Counted from the stretch's first letter, positions 51,551-60,068 are shown. The stretch: DNA of 64,000 bases from Xanthomonas sp. F10 (GCF_014206815.1 NZ_JACHNP010000001.1:1330456-1394455); one strand, 5' to 3'. Made by a program: numbers and translations. Notes: generated from the letters alone by a model not told the origin.

Positions 51551-52447
51551 ATGAGCGACCGCGTGCGCATCGTCGAGGTCGGCCCGCGCGACGGCCTGCA
51601 GAACGAGAAGGCCTGGGTCGCCACCGCCGACAAGATCGAGCTGATCGCGCGGCTGGGGCGCACCGGCCTGCGCAGCATCGAGGCGACCAGCTTCGTCAGC
51701 CCGAAATGGGTGCCGCAGCTGGCCGATGCGGCCGAGGTCTACGCCGGCATCGCGCAGGTGCCGGGCGTGGACTACCCGGTGCTGGTGCCGAACCTGCAGG
51801 GCTACGAACGCGCCGCCGCGGTCGGCGTACGCGAGGTAGCGGTGTTCACCGCCGCCTCGGAGGCCTTCAACCGCACCAATACCAATGCCGGCATCGACGA
51901 ATCGCTGGCGCGCTTCGCCCCGGTGCTGGAGCGCGCGGCCGCGGACGGGGTCAAGGTGCGCGGCTACGTCTCCACCGTGCTCGGCTGCCCCTACCAAGGC
52001 GAGGTTCCCCTGGCCGACGTGGTGCGGGTGGCGCAGCGGCTGCACGCGATGGGCTGCTACGAGATTTCGCTGGGCGACACCATCGGTGTGGGCACGCCCG
52101 GCAAGGCGCGGGCGATGCTGCGCGCGGTCGCCACGGCGGTGCCGATGGCGGCGCTGGCGGTGCATTTCCACGATACCTACGGCCAGGCCCTGGCCAACAT
52201 CGCCGCCTGCCTGGAAGAAGGCGTGCGCGTGGTCGATGCCGCGGTGTCCGGCGCCGGCGGCTGCCCGTACGCCAAGGGCGCCAGCGGCAACGTAGCCAGC
52301 GAGGACGTGGTCTACCTGCTGCACGGCAATGGCGTGGAAACCGGCATCGACCTGCCGGCGCTGGCCGCGACCGGGCGCTGGCTGGCGCAGAAACTCGGCC
52401 GCCCGACCGGCAGCAAGGTCGGCCAGGCGCTGGGCGCCGAGGGCTGA
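51551..52447 (+). CDS. Hydroxymethylglutaryl-CoA lyase
   Basis: Enzyme of 298 residues that splits HMG-CoA into acetyl-CoA and acetoacetate, the last step of leucine catabolism (MvaB/LiuE). The DRE-TIM barrel is clear: VEVGPRDGLQNE (divalent-metal Asp and catalytic Arg), SFVSPKWVPQLAD, HFHDTYGQALAN with metal His, and the catalytic cysteine loop SGAGGCPYAKGASGNVA. I chose the ATG at 51551, with AGGA about 10 bases upstream and the fold starting four residues later. It follows the VOC gene by 145 bases with no visible terminator. Confidence 0.95.
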   Translation: MSDRVRIVEVGPRDGLQNEKAWVATADKIELIARLGRTGLRSIEATSFVSPKWVPQLADAAEVYAGIAQVPGVDYPVLVPNLQGYERAAAVGVREVAVFTAASEAFNRTNTNAGIDESLARFAPVLERAAADGVKVRGYVSTVLGCPYQGEVPLADVVRVAQRLHAMGCYEISLGDTIGVGTPGKARAMLRAVATAVPMAALAVHFHDTYGQALANIAACLEEGVRVVDAAVSGAGGCPYAKGASGNVASEDVVYLLHGNGVETGIDLPALAATGRWLAQKLGRPTGSKVGQALGAEG

Positions 52448-52555
52448 GCCGCAACAGGTCCGCGGCGGCAGGCACGCACGCCGTGGCCCGTCGCCGATCT
52501 CGCCGCGATGGGGCGGCACCCTCTAAACTGGGCGTTTTCCTGGGAGGGAACATCC

Positions 52556-53326
52556 ATGCAGCTTGCCGATCTGAAAGCGGTGGTCACCGGCGGCGTGTCC
52601 GGCCTCGGCCTGGCGGTGGCGCAACGCATCGTCGCCGAAGGCGGCAAGGTGGCGCTGTTCGATCTGAACGACGACAAGGGCGCGGCTGCGGTCGCCGACC
52701 TGGGCGCGGACCGGGCCCACTACCTGCGCACCGACGTGAGCGACGAGGGCCAGGTGGCCGCCCAGCTCGGCGCGGCGCGTGATTTTCTCGGCGGCCTCAA
52801 CGCCGCGGTCAACTGCGCGGGCATCCTTGGCGCCGGCCGCGTGCTCGGCAAGGAAGCGCCGATGCCGCTGGCCACCTTCCAGGGCACGGTGATGGTCAAC
52901 CTGGTCGGCAGCTTCAACGTCGCCAAGGCCGCTGCCGACCTGATGCAGCACAACGCCCCGGGCGAGGACGGCGAGCGCGGCGCCATCGTCAACACCGCCA
53001 GCGTGGCCGCCTACGAAGGCCAGATCGGCCAGGCCGCCTACGCCGCGTCCAAGGGTGGCGTTGTGGCGATGACCCTGCCGATGGCGCGCGAACTGGCGCG
53101 CTTCGGCATCCGCGTCAACACCATCGCCCCGGGCATCTTCTGGACCCCGATGGTCGACGGCATGCCCGAGGCCGTGCAGCAGTCGCTGGCCGCGGCGATC
53201 CCGTATCCTTCGCGTCTCGGCCGCCCGGACGAATTCGCCGACACGGTGATGTTCCTGCTGCGCAACCGCTACCTCAACGGCGAGACCATTCGCCTGGACG
53301 GCGCGGTGCGGTTGGCGCCGAAGTAG
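52556..53326 (+). CDS. 3-hydroxyacyl-CoA dehydrogenase, short-chain (type II, HSD10-like)
   Basis: NAD-dependent short-chain dehydrogenase of 256 residues. The cofactor motif TGGVSGLGLAVAQ, acidic adenine-binding FDLNDDKG, NCAGI, catalytic Ser in VNTASVAAYEGQ and YAASKGG are present. AAYEGQIGQ and the PGIFWTPM loop are characteristic of type II 3-hydroxyacyl-CoA dehydrogenase, active on short and branched 3-hydroxyacyl-CoA in isoleucine breakdown. GGAGGGA lies upstream of the ATG. It continues the acyl-CoA catabolic group after HMG-CoA lyase (108-base gap). The stop is immediately followed by 7-bp repeats. Confidence 0.93.
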   Translation: MQLADLKAVVTGGVSGLGLAVAQRIVAEGGKVALFDLNDDKGAAAVADLGADRAHYLRTDVSDEGQVAAQLGAARDFLGGLNAAVNCAGILGAGRVLGKEAPMPLATFQGTVMVNLVGSFNVAKAAADLMQHNAPGEDGERGAIVNTASVAAYEGQIGQAAYAASKGGVVAMTLPMARELARFGIRVNTIAPGIFWTPMVDGMPEAVQQSLAAAIPYPSRLGRPDEFADTVMFLLRNRYLNGETIRLDGAVRLAPK

Positions 53327-53328
53327 CC

Positions 53329-53444
53329 GGGATTGGGGATTCGGCATTGGGGATTCGCAAACGCTCCCCGTTCCTCGTCCCTGCCCGGCGCTTTCCAATC
53401 CCTAATCCCTAATCCCCAATCCCCAATCCCCAATCCCCAATCTC
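53329..53444. repeat. Inverted heptamer arrays (GGGATTS) between the dehydrogenase and efpL
   Basis: Four tandem 7-bp units of GGGATTG/GGGATTC type (53329-53356) face seven complementary units of CAATCCC/TAATCCC type (53396-53444) across a 39-base spacer. They can fold into a long hairpin that would end the upstream transcript. Confidence 0.9.
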
Positions 53445-53456
53445 GGCCCCACACCC

Positions 53457-54023
53457 ATGAAAGCCAACGAAATCAAGAAAGGCAACGTCGTCGAGTACAA
53501 CAACGGCGTGTACCAGATCCGCGACATCGAGCGCAGTTCGCCGCAGGGCCGCGGCGGCAATGTGCGTTTCCGCTTCGTGATGTACAGCGTGCCGGGCGGC
53601 AACAAGCTCGATGCCAGCTTCGACGGCGACGACGACCTGCGCGAGGTCGAGCTGATGCGCCGCCAGGCCACCTTCTCCTACAAGGACGGCGAGGCCTTCG
53701 TGTTCCTCGACGACGAGGACTACACCCCCTACACCCTGGACGCCGACGCGATCGGCACCGACGCCGGCTACATCACCGACGGCCTCAGCGGCATCTACGT
53801 GCAGGTCATCGACGACCAGCCGGTGGCGATCCAGTTGCCGCAGAGCGTGACCCTGGAAGTGATCGAGACCCCGCCGGAACTCAAGGGCGGCACCGCCACC
53901 AAGCGGCCGAAGCCGGCCAAGCTCAACACCGGCATCGAGATCATGGTGCCGGAGTACATCGGCAACGGCGAGCGCGTGCTGGTCAACACCACCACCGGCG
54001 AATTCGCCGGCCGCGCCGACTGA
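53457..54023 (+). CDS. efpL: Elongation factor P-like protein (EfpL/YeiP)
   Basis: Protein of 188 residues, a ribosome-binding EF-P paralogue that relieves stalling at certain proline-containing sequences. Three beta-barrel domains are recognisable: KOW-like (about 1-63, [22 protein letters not shown]), OB (about 67-125) and C-terminal (about 132-188, with the conserved [27 protein letters not shown]). The loop that reaches the tRNA reads SSPQGRGGN with Arg32 at the tip, where EF-P carries a modified Lys, so it is EfpL rather than EF-P. No strong ribosome-binding site is visible. A small secreted-protein gene follows after 4 bases. Confidence 0.93.
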   Translation: MKANEIKKGNVVEYNNGVYQIRDIERSSPQGRGGNVRFRFVMYSVPGGNKLDASFDGDDDLREVELMRRQATFSYKDGEAFVFLDDEDYTPYTLDADAIGTDAGYITDGLSGIYVQVIDDQPVAIQLPQSVTLEVIETPPELKGGTATKRPKPAKLNTGIEIMVPEYIGNGERVLVNTTTGEFAGRAD

Positions 54024-54027
54024 ACCT

Positions 54028-54450
54028 ATGCGCGGGCGCCGTGGCGATCACGCCTCCCGCGCCGGGCACGCGCCACGGCGCACCTGTCTCGCCCTGCTGC
54101 TGGCGGTACCGGCGCTGGCGCTCGCCGCACCGGTGACGCCGGCCGCGGCGAGCGTGGCCAAGCCCGCCTGCACCATTCCGGACGCGGTCGATCCCGAGCA
54201 CCACGCCGGCTTCTGCGCGATGCCCGCGCCGATCCGTGACTTCGTCGCGCGCCAGGATACCTGCAACCATTTCGCCGGCGAAGAACCGTACGACGCGGCG
54301 CGGCGGCGCGAGCTGGAAAAGGCGATGGCCACGTACTGCGACGGCAATGAGCAGACCTGGGCGAAGCTGCGCGCGCAGTACCGCCAGGATCCAGCACGCG
54401 ATGCCTGGCTGCGCCACTACGGCGAGGATGCCGGTCTCGAACTGCCGTGA
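54028..54450 (+). CDS. Small secreted protein of unknown function
   Basis: Protein of 140 residues. A basic N-terminus and hydrophobic core LALLLAVPALALAAPV (about 20-36) form a signal peptide, so it is probably periplasmic or secreted. The mature part has four cysteines (KPACT, GFCAM, DTCNHF, TYCDG), enough for two disulfides, and a charged helical region DAARRRELEKAMATYC. No known family is recognised. The gene starts 4 bases after the efpL stop, so it is probably co-transcribed. Codon use looks like its neighbours. Confidence 0.7.
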   Translation: MRGRRGDHASRAGHAPRRTCLALLLAVPALALAAPVTPAAASVAKPACTIPDAVDPEHHAGFCAMPAPIRDFVARQDTCNHFAGEEPYDAARRRELEKAMATYCDGNEQTWAKLRAQYRQDPARDAWLRHYGEDAGLELP

Positions 54451-54541
54451 TGGTGGCTTGCGGACAGGCAAGGTGGCGCCCTTGCTGGCATTGACGTCAG
54501 CCTGAAGGTGGTCGCCATCGGCCGCCCCCCCCCGCTTCGCT

Positions 54542-54724
54542 CGTCGCGGCTGAAGCCGCTCCTACAAAGACGAGCGGAGGGGACGCCGCTTTTTTGTGGG
54601 AGGGACTTCAGTCCCGACGACTGGAACTATCGACCTCCTTTCATGACGAAAAGGCTGCGCCTGCAACCAGCCGATGCAGCGGAGGCAACGCCGGCGACGT
54701 CGTAGGAGCGGCTTCAGCCGCGAC
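54542..54724. repeat. Cluster of three REP-like elements
   Basis: The 344-base gap before the DUF4105 gene holds no supported gene but contains REP-like sequences at 54542-54565 (minus), 54596-54619 (plus) and 54702-54724 (plus), pattern GTAGGAGCGGCTTCAGCCGC followed by GAC. The middle copy reads GGGAC...GTCCC, with paired changes that keep the stem. A run of ten C (54525-54533 region) lies beside them. Confidence 0.85.
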
Positions 54725-54794
54725 CGCGACGCCGTCAACCGCACGCGCGATACCCTCTGCCTTACAGTCTTACGTACGAAGCCCGCCTGCCGCA

Positions 54795-56708
54795 CTACGG
54801 CTGCCCGCCACCCTCCCGCAACACCGAGGGCGACCGCAACTGCAGCCCGCCCCCCTCGCGATTGAGCGTGCGCAGGCGTTCGCCCAACGTCGCCAGGTTG
54901 GCATCGATCTGCACCAGGTCCGCCTGCAGCGGCGCCGGCAGCAACCCACGCAGGCGCGTCTGCAGCGCGGCACCGTCGTCATGCAGCGCCGCGATCCGCG
55001 CCTGTCCCTGGACCTGCAGCCAAGCGCGCTCCTGCGCCTGCGGCAGGCCGTACCCCGGTTGCCCCTGCAGCAGGCTCGCCGGCTGGCTCAGCAGCCCTTG
55101 CTCGGCCAGGACGGCGCGCACGGCGCTGGCCGCATCGCGGGTGTCGGCGCCCGTATCACCCCCACCCGCAGCGGCCGCCGCGGACGGCAGCGGCTTGCCC
55201 AGATAACGCCGCTTCAGCGCATCGCGACCGCGCTGTTCGGCACGGCGGCGGGCGGCATTTTCCAACACAAGCAAGGCGGCACTGGCGCGCAGGTCGCCAC
55301 GCTGCAGCCACGGCGCGCGTTGCGCGGCGGGCAGGTCCAGCCATGCGCCGGCATTGCGGGCCGGCAGCGCCAAGGAACCGCGCGCCACCGCGAACATCTC
55401 TGCAAAATGCGCGCTCGCCGCCGGGAAGAAGTAGCCATTGCGCACCGCCGCATCGGCATCCTCGAACACCGAGGCATCGGCGATGCCGGCCCGCAGCAGG
55501 CGCCGACGCAGCCCGGTCGGGCTGATCCCGGACAGGCGAGCGGCCGCCAGCCGCGGCACGCCGTCGTGCAGCAAGGCGTAGGTCTCCACCGCGCAGTTGT
55601 TGCTGAGGAAGTAGTAGCGGCCGTCGTAGCTCCAGTGCAGTTGCGCGGCACGCTCGAGCAGCGCGACGATCTCCTCGCGCGAGAGCCGCAGCGGCAGCGA
55701 CTGCAAGCCGCGCAGTTGCACCTGGGTGTAATCGTCCACCACCTGGCGCAGCGGCAGCACGAACAGCCGCGACGGGTAGGAGCCGGTAAGCCCACGCAGG
55801 CTGGAGATCTGCACGTCGTCGACGAAGGCGCGGAACGACAGCACCCGGTGCTCGGCCAGGTCCAGCCGGCACTGCGGCCCCAGCGGATGGCCTGGCGCAC
55901 AGATCACCAGGCGCAGCATGCTGTGGCCCCAGTGGCTCATCGGCTGCGCGTTGCCTTCGGCCAGCAGGTAGTCCACCGCGTAGACCCGTGCCGGGTCCAC
56001 CTGCAACAACGCGGCCGCGTCGGCCAGCGGATCCTGCACGAAGACCTGGCCCGGTGCGCACGCAGGCGCCGGGGGCGTCCACGCCAGGCGTGCGGCGAAG
56101 TAGCGGGCCAGCGCCGGCCGCCGGCAGGCGTAGTCCGGGTCGAGCAGGAAGTGCTCGAGATTCACCGCCACGAACTCGGCCGGCGACTGCAATTCGTAGC
56201 GGTCCGGGCTGCGCTCGGTGAAGCGGTTCTGGCCGCGGCGCAGGCCCAGGCGCATCGGACTGACCTGCCAGCCGGCCAGATCCAGCAGGCGCGGATCGGA
56301 CGACAACCGCCCCGCCGCGGCGCGGTCGTAGAAATGCGCCAGTTCGTGCAGCACCGCCGCCAGCGCCGGCCGCCGCGCCGGATCGGTGTCGCCCGCCGCC
56401 GCCATCCAGTCGCGCAGCAGGCGCTTGTTCAACAGCAGGCGCCGCGCCTGCGCGCGACCGTGCACCTGTGCGGGGAGATCGTCGCTCCATTGCAGCGGCA
56501 GCCCTGCCGGCAGCGCCGCGGCCCAGGCCGACGGCAGCCGCGCCTGGGCCGCGGCCAGCACGGCCTGGCTGGCGGTGCGTTCGGCTGGGCTCAGCCCGCG
56601 CTCGTCGACGACCAGCGGCGCGGCCGCGGCGTGCACCGCACCGGCTAGCACCAGCACCAGCACCGCCAGCCACCGCGCGCAGAGGCGCCGTGGCCGGCGC
56701 GCGCTCAC
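54795..56708 (-). CDS. DUF4105-family periplasmic protein with HExxH motif
   Basis: Protein of 637 residues with an N-terminal signal peptide (LAVLVLVLAGAVHAAAA). The N-terminal third contains a zincin-type motif H121-E-L-A-H125 followed by FYDRAA. The middle carries the DUF4105 region with SHWGHSMLRLVIC, Cys372 in LSNNCAVETYALLHDG and SGISPTGLRRRLL, a His/Cys pattern suggesting a papain-like hydrolase. The tail is Ala/Gln-rich and helical. Function is unknown; a cell-envelope hydrolase is an inference. The GTG start at 56708 overlaps the stop of the small DUF2388 gene (GTGA), so the pair is translationally coupled. Confidence 0.85.
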   Translation of the reverse strand: MSARRPRRLCARWLAVLVLVLAGAVHAAAAPLVVDERGLSPAERTASQAVLAAAQARLPSAWAAALPAGLPLQWSDDLPAQVHGRAQARRLLLNKRLLRDWMAAAGDTDPARRPALAAVLHELAHFYDRAAAGRLSSDPRLLDLAGWQVSPMRLGLRRGQNRFTERSPDRYELQSPAEFVAVNLEHFLLDPDYACRRPALARYFAARLAWTPPAPACAPGQVFVQDPLADAAALLQVDPARVYAVDYLLAEGNAQPMSHWGHSMLRLVICAPGHPLGPQCRLDLAEHRVLSFRAFVDDVQISSLRGLTGSYPSRLFVLPLRQVVDDYTQVQLRGLQSLPLRLSREEIVALLERAAQLHWSYDGRYYFLSNNCAVETYALLHDGVPRLAAARLSGISPTGLRRRLLRAGIADASVFEDADAAVRNGYFFPAASAHFAEMFAVARGSLALPARNAGAWLDLPAAQRAPWLQRGDLRASAALLVLENAARRRAEQRGRDALKRRYLGKPLPSAAAAAGGGDTGADTRDAASAVRAVLAEQGLLSQPASLLQGQPGYGLPQAQERAWLQVQGQARIAALHDDGAALQTRLRGLLPAPLQADLVQIDANLATLGERLRTLNREGGGLQLRSPSVLREGGGQP

Positions 56709-57022
56709 AGCGCCAGGATCGCCTGCGCCAGTTCCAGGTCGCTGGCCTGCTGCGCCTGCGGGTTGCGCTCGCGCAGCACGCGCAGCGCCGCTTCCAGTTG
56801 CGCGCCGCGGATGCGCCCGGCGCTGGCGACGAAGCCGGCCGCGTCGTCGCGCGCCTGCAGCACCACCTTGTCGTTGTTGGAACTGCTGTCCGAGGACGCC
56901 GAGCTGCCGGCCGAACCGGCCGAGGCCGAACCGGCGGAGGTGCCGGCGAAGCTGGACGCCTGCGCAAACGCGGGCAGGATCAGGGCGAACAGCAGGGCGC
57001 AGCGCGCAGTCACTCGGGTCAT
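56705..57022 (-). CDS. DUF2388-family small periplasmic protein
   Basis: Protein of 105 residues. A signal peptide (ARCALLFALILPAFAQA) is followed by a Ser/Gly/Ala-rich low-complexity segment and a conserved C-terminal half NDKVVLQARDDAAGFVASAG and RGAQLEAALRVLRE, the mark of DUF2388, a family common in pseudomonads and of unknown role. I chose the ATG at 57022 (MTRVTARC), which has GGAA about 9 bases upstream; an ATG at 57046 would add eight residues. It is coupled to the DUF4105 gene by a GTGA overlap, which suggests joint function at the cell envelope. Confidence 0.82.
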   Translation of the reverse strand: MTRVTARCALLFALILPAFAQASSFAGTSAGSASAGSAGSSASSDSSSNNDKVVLQARDDAAGFVASAGRIRGAQLEAALRVLRERNPQAQQASDLELAQAILAL

Positions 57023-57138
57023 CGCAATCGTTCCAGACAGGCTCATGAAAAGGGGGACGGCCGGCGCCGCGCCGCATAGCCTAGCGGTCCGCCGCGCGCA
57101 GCGCCTGAACGGGTCGCGCGGCAGCGGCGCAGCTGGGC

Positions 57139-58527
57139 TCAGGGATCGAACAGCTTGCCCGGATTGAGCAACCCGGAAGGATCGAACACGCGCTTGACCG
57201 CGCGCATCAGCGCGATCTCCTCGGCGCTGCGGGTGCTCTCCAGGTAGGGCTTCTTGACCAGGCCGATGCCGTGCTCGGCGGAGATGCTGCCGCCGTGCTC
57301 GGCCAGCACCTGCGCCAGCAGCTTGGTGACCTGCTCGCAGGCGGCGATGAACTCGGCCGGCGCGGTGGCGTCGGGCTTGAGCACGTTGATGTGCAGGTTG
57401 CCGTCGCCGATATGGCCGAACCACACCACCTCGAACTGCGGATAGGCCTCGCCGAGCAGCGCCTGGGTGCGCGCCAGGAACGCCGGCATCGCCGAGATCC
57501 GCACCGACACGTCGTTCTTGTACGGCGTGTAGCGCGCCACCGCCTCGGTGATGCCTTCGCGCAGGCGCCACAACTGCGCGGCCTGCGCCTCGCTCTGGCT
57601 GATCACCCCGTCCAGCACCCAGCCCTGCTCCATGCAGGCCTCGAACGCGGCCAGCGCCGCCGCCTCCTGCACCTCGTTGCCGCTGGCGTATTCGGTGACC
57701 ACGTAGTACGGATAGACGGTGTCGAACGGCGCCTGCGCGCCATGCGCGAGCACGTGCTGCAGTGCGCGGTCGGTGAAGAACTCGAACGCCTCCAGCTGCA
57801 GGCGGCTGCGGAACGCGGCGAACACCTGCATCAGCACCTCGAACGAGGGCAGCGCCAGCAGCATCACGTTGCTCGGTGGCGGCGGGTCGGTGAGCCGCAG
57901 GGTGGCCTCGACCACGATGCCCAGGGTGCCTTCGGAGCCGATCAGCAACTGGCGGAAGTCGTAGCCGCTGGAGTTCTTGATCAGGCCGCGGTTGAGCTCG
58001 AGCAGCTCGCCGCTGCCGGTGACCACCTTCAGCCCGGCGATCCACTCGCGGGTGTTGCCGTAGCGGATCACGCGGATGCCACCGGCGTTGGTGGCGATGT
58101 TGCCGCCGATCGAGCACGACCCACGCGCGGCGAAGTCCACCGGGTACAGCAGGCCGTGCTCGCGCGCGGCGTTGTGCACCGCTTCCAGCGGCATGCCGGC
58201 CTGCACGGTCAGCGTGCGGTCGACCGGATCGAAGGCCAGCGCCTTGTTCATCCGCTCCAGGCTCAGCACCAGCTCGCCGTGCGCGGCCACGGCGCCGCCG
58301 GACAGGCCGGTGCGACCGCCGGAGGGCACCACCGCCACCGCGTGGGCGTTGGCCCAGCGCAGCACCGCCTGCACCTCCTCCACCGTCGCCGGCAGCGCGA
58401 TCGCCAGCGGCGCCGGGGTCCAGCGCCGGGTCCAGTCGCGGCCGTAGTGCTCCAGGTCGGCAGGATCGGTCTTCAGGCGCAGGCCGGGAACGGCGAGGGC
58501 CAGGGCATCCAGGCGCGGATCGGTCAT
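57139..58527 (-). CDS. FAD-linked oxidase, D-2-hydroxyglutarate dehydrogenase-like
   Basis: Flavoprotein of 462 residues. The N-terminal PCMH-type FAD domain has VVPSGGRTGLSGGAV and GSCSIGGNIATNAGGIRVIRYG; the C-terminal domain has the metal/substrate histidines in WFGHIGDGNLHINV and EHGIGLVKK. Relatives oxidise D-2-hydroxyglutarate, D-lactate or glycolate. Its position back-to-back with serA favours D-2-hydroxyglutarate, because SerA reduces 2-oxoglutarate to that compound while oxidising 3-phosphoglycerate, and a dedicated dehydrogenase drives this coupling in Pseudomonas. I chose the ATG at 58527; one ten codons upstream is possible. Confidence 0.87.
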   Translation of the reverse strand: MTDPRLDALALAVPGLRLKTDPADLEHYGRDWTRRWTPAPLAIALPATVEEVQAVLRWANAHAVAVVPSGGRTGLSGGAVAAHGELVLSLERMNKALAFDPVDRTLTVQAGMPLEAVHNAAREHGLLYPVDFAARGSCSIGGNIATNAGGIRVIRYGNTREWIAGLKVVTGSGELLELNRGLIKNSSGYDFRQLLIGSEGTLGIVVEATLRLTDPPPPSNVMLLALPSFEVLMQVFAAFRSRLQLEAFEFFTDRALQHVLAHGAQAPFDTVYPYYVVTEYASGNEVQEAAALAAFEACMEQGWVLDGVISQSEAQAAQLWRLREGITEAVARYTPYKNDVSVRISAMPAFLARTQALLGEAYPQFEVVWFGHIGDGNLHINVLKPDATAPAEFIAACEQVTKLLAQVLAEHGGSISAEHGIGLVKKPYLESTRSAEEIALMRAVKRVFDPSGLLNPGKLFDP

Positions 58528-58617
58528 GGGCGGAGAGGCATCGGCGAAGGCAAGCATTCAAGCGTGCCAGCGTTGCGCAACGGCGTCCAGTTCGTTACCA
58601 GCAGGTCGCCGCTTTGA

Positions 58618-58645
58618 GAATCCCCAATCCCCATTCCCGAATCCC
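58618..58645 (-). repeat. GGGATTS heptamer array, left of serA
   Basis: Four units reading GAATCCC, CAATCCC, CATTCCC, GAATCCC on the plus strand, in the divergent gap upstream of serA. They are in the opposite orientation to the array at 60032-60052. Confidence 0.88.
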
Positions 58646-58787
58646 ACGCCGGCCGCCCTCAATCGATGCACCTGAAACCGTCCACCGGCGTTGCATCCAC
58701 GGTCTCCCGGCATCCTATTGCGGCGCACCAAAGCGCGGAGCCATCTGGCATAGTGACCGGCCCGTTGGCCATCGCTCCCTCGCCGCA

Positions 58788-60029
58788 ATGTCGCCCAAGA
58801 AGACCTCGTTTCCGAAGCAGGATATCCGCGTGCTGCTGCTCGAAGGCATCAGCCAGACCGCCGTCGACGTGTTCCGCGCGGCCGGCTACTCGCAGATCGA
58901 GCTGCACGCCAAGTCGTTGCCGGAAGACGAGCTCAAGCAGCGCATCGCCGAGGCGCACATCGTCGGCATCCGCTCGCGCACCCAACTCAGCGCCGAGGTG
59001 CTGGCCCATGCCAAGCGCCTGATCGCGGTCGGCTGCTTCTGCATCGGCACCAATCAGGTCGACCTGGACGCGGCCGAACTGGCCGGCATCCCGGTGTTCA
59101 ATGCGCCCTACTCCAATACCCGCAGCGTCGCCGAGCTGGTGATCGCCGAGGCCATCCTGCTGTTGCGTGGCATTCCGCAGAAGAATGCCGAGTGCCACCG
59201 CGGCGGCTGGTCCAAGTCGGCCGCCGGCAGCCACGAGACCCGCGGCAAGGTGCTGGGCATCGTCGGCTACGGCCACATCGGCACCCAGGTCGGCGTGCTG
59301 GCCGAGTCGCTGGGCATGCAGGTGATCTTCCACGACATCGAGACCAAGCTGTCGCTGGGCAACGCCCGCACCGCCACCGACCTGGACGACCTGCTGGCGC
59401 GCTCGGATGTGGTCACCCTGCACGTGCCGGAAACCGCGGCCACCCGCGACATGATCGGCGCGGCGCAACTGGCGCAGATGAAGCCGGGCGCACACCTGAT
59501 CAACGCCTCGCGCGGCACCGTGATCGACATCGACGCGCTGGACGCGGCGCTGCGCAGCGGCCACATCGGCGGCGCCGCGGTGGACGTGTTCCCGATCGAG
59601 CCCAAGGGCAACGGCGACCTGTTTGAATCGCCGCTGGCCGCGCACGACAACGTGATCCTGACCCCGCACGTCGGCGGCAGCACGCTGGAGGCGCAGGACA
59701 ACATCGGCGTGGAAGTGGCGGCCAAGCTGGTGCGCTACAGCGACAACGGCAGCACCCTGTCGGCGGTGAACTTCCCCGAGGTGACCCTGCCCGAGCACGC
59801 CGAGAGCCTGCGCCTGCTGCATATCCACCGCAACGTGCCGGGCGTACTGTCGCAGATCAACGAACTGTTCTCGCGCCACAACGTCAACATCGACGGCCAG
59901 TTCCTGCGCACCGACCCCAAGGTCGGCTACGTGGTGATCGACGTCGACGCCAGCGAGGAACTGGCGGCGGTGCTGAAGGACGAACTGGCGCAGGTGGCCG
60001 GGACGTTGCGGACGCGCATTCTTTACTAG
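58788..60029 (+). CDS. serA: D-3-phosphoglycerate dehydrogenase (SerA)
   Basis: Enzyme of 413 residues, first step of serine synthesis from 3-phosphoglycerate. The NAD-binding motif is VGYGHIGTQVGVLAESLG. Catalytic residues lie in INASRGTVIDIDAL (Arg), FPIEPKG (Glu) and LTPHVGGSTLEAQ (His). A C-terminal ACT domain (about 340-413, LHIHRNVPGVLSQINELF) is the serine feedback site, as in the E. coli enzyme of similar length. I chose the ATG at 58788, which gives the family length. Flanked by inverted 7-bp arrays and divergent from a D-2-hydroxyglutarate-dehydrogenase-like gene. Confidence 0.97.
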   Translation: MSPKKTSFPKQDIRVLLLEGISQTAVDVFRAAGYSQIELHAKSLPEDELKQRIAEAHIVGIRSRTQLSAEVLAHAKRLIAVGCFCIGTNQVDLDAAELAGIPVFNAPYSNTRSVAELVIAEAILLLRGIPQKNAECHRGGWSKSAAGSHETRGKVLGIVGYGHIGTQVGVLAESLGMQVIFHDIETKLSLGNARTATDLDDLLARSDVVTLHVPETAATRDMIGAAQLAQMKPGAHLINASRGTVIDIDALDAALRSGHIGGAAVDVFPIEPKGNGDLFESPLAAHDNVILTPHVGGSTLEAQDNIGVEVAAKLVRYSDNGSTLSAVNFPEVTLPEHAESLRLLHIHRNVPGVLSQINELFSRHNVNIDGQFLRTDPKVGYVVIDVDASEELAAVLKDELAQVAGTLRTRILY

Positions 60030-60031
60030 CG

Positions 60032-60052
60032 GGGATTGGGGATTGGGGATTC
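60032..60052 (+). repeat. GGGATTS heptamer array, right of serA
   Basis: Three tandem units GGGATTG, GGGATTG, GGGATTC start three bases after the serA stop. Together with 58618-58645 they enclose serA in inverted orientation. Confidence 0.88.
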
Positions 60053-60068
60053 GTGGGTGCGCTGCGCG

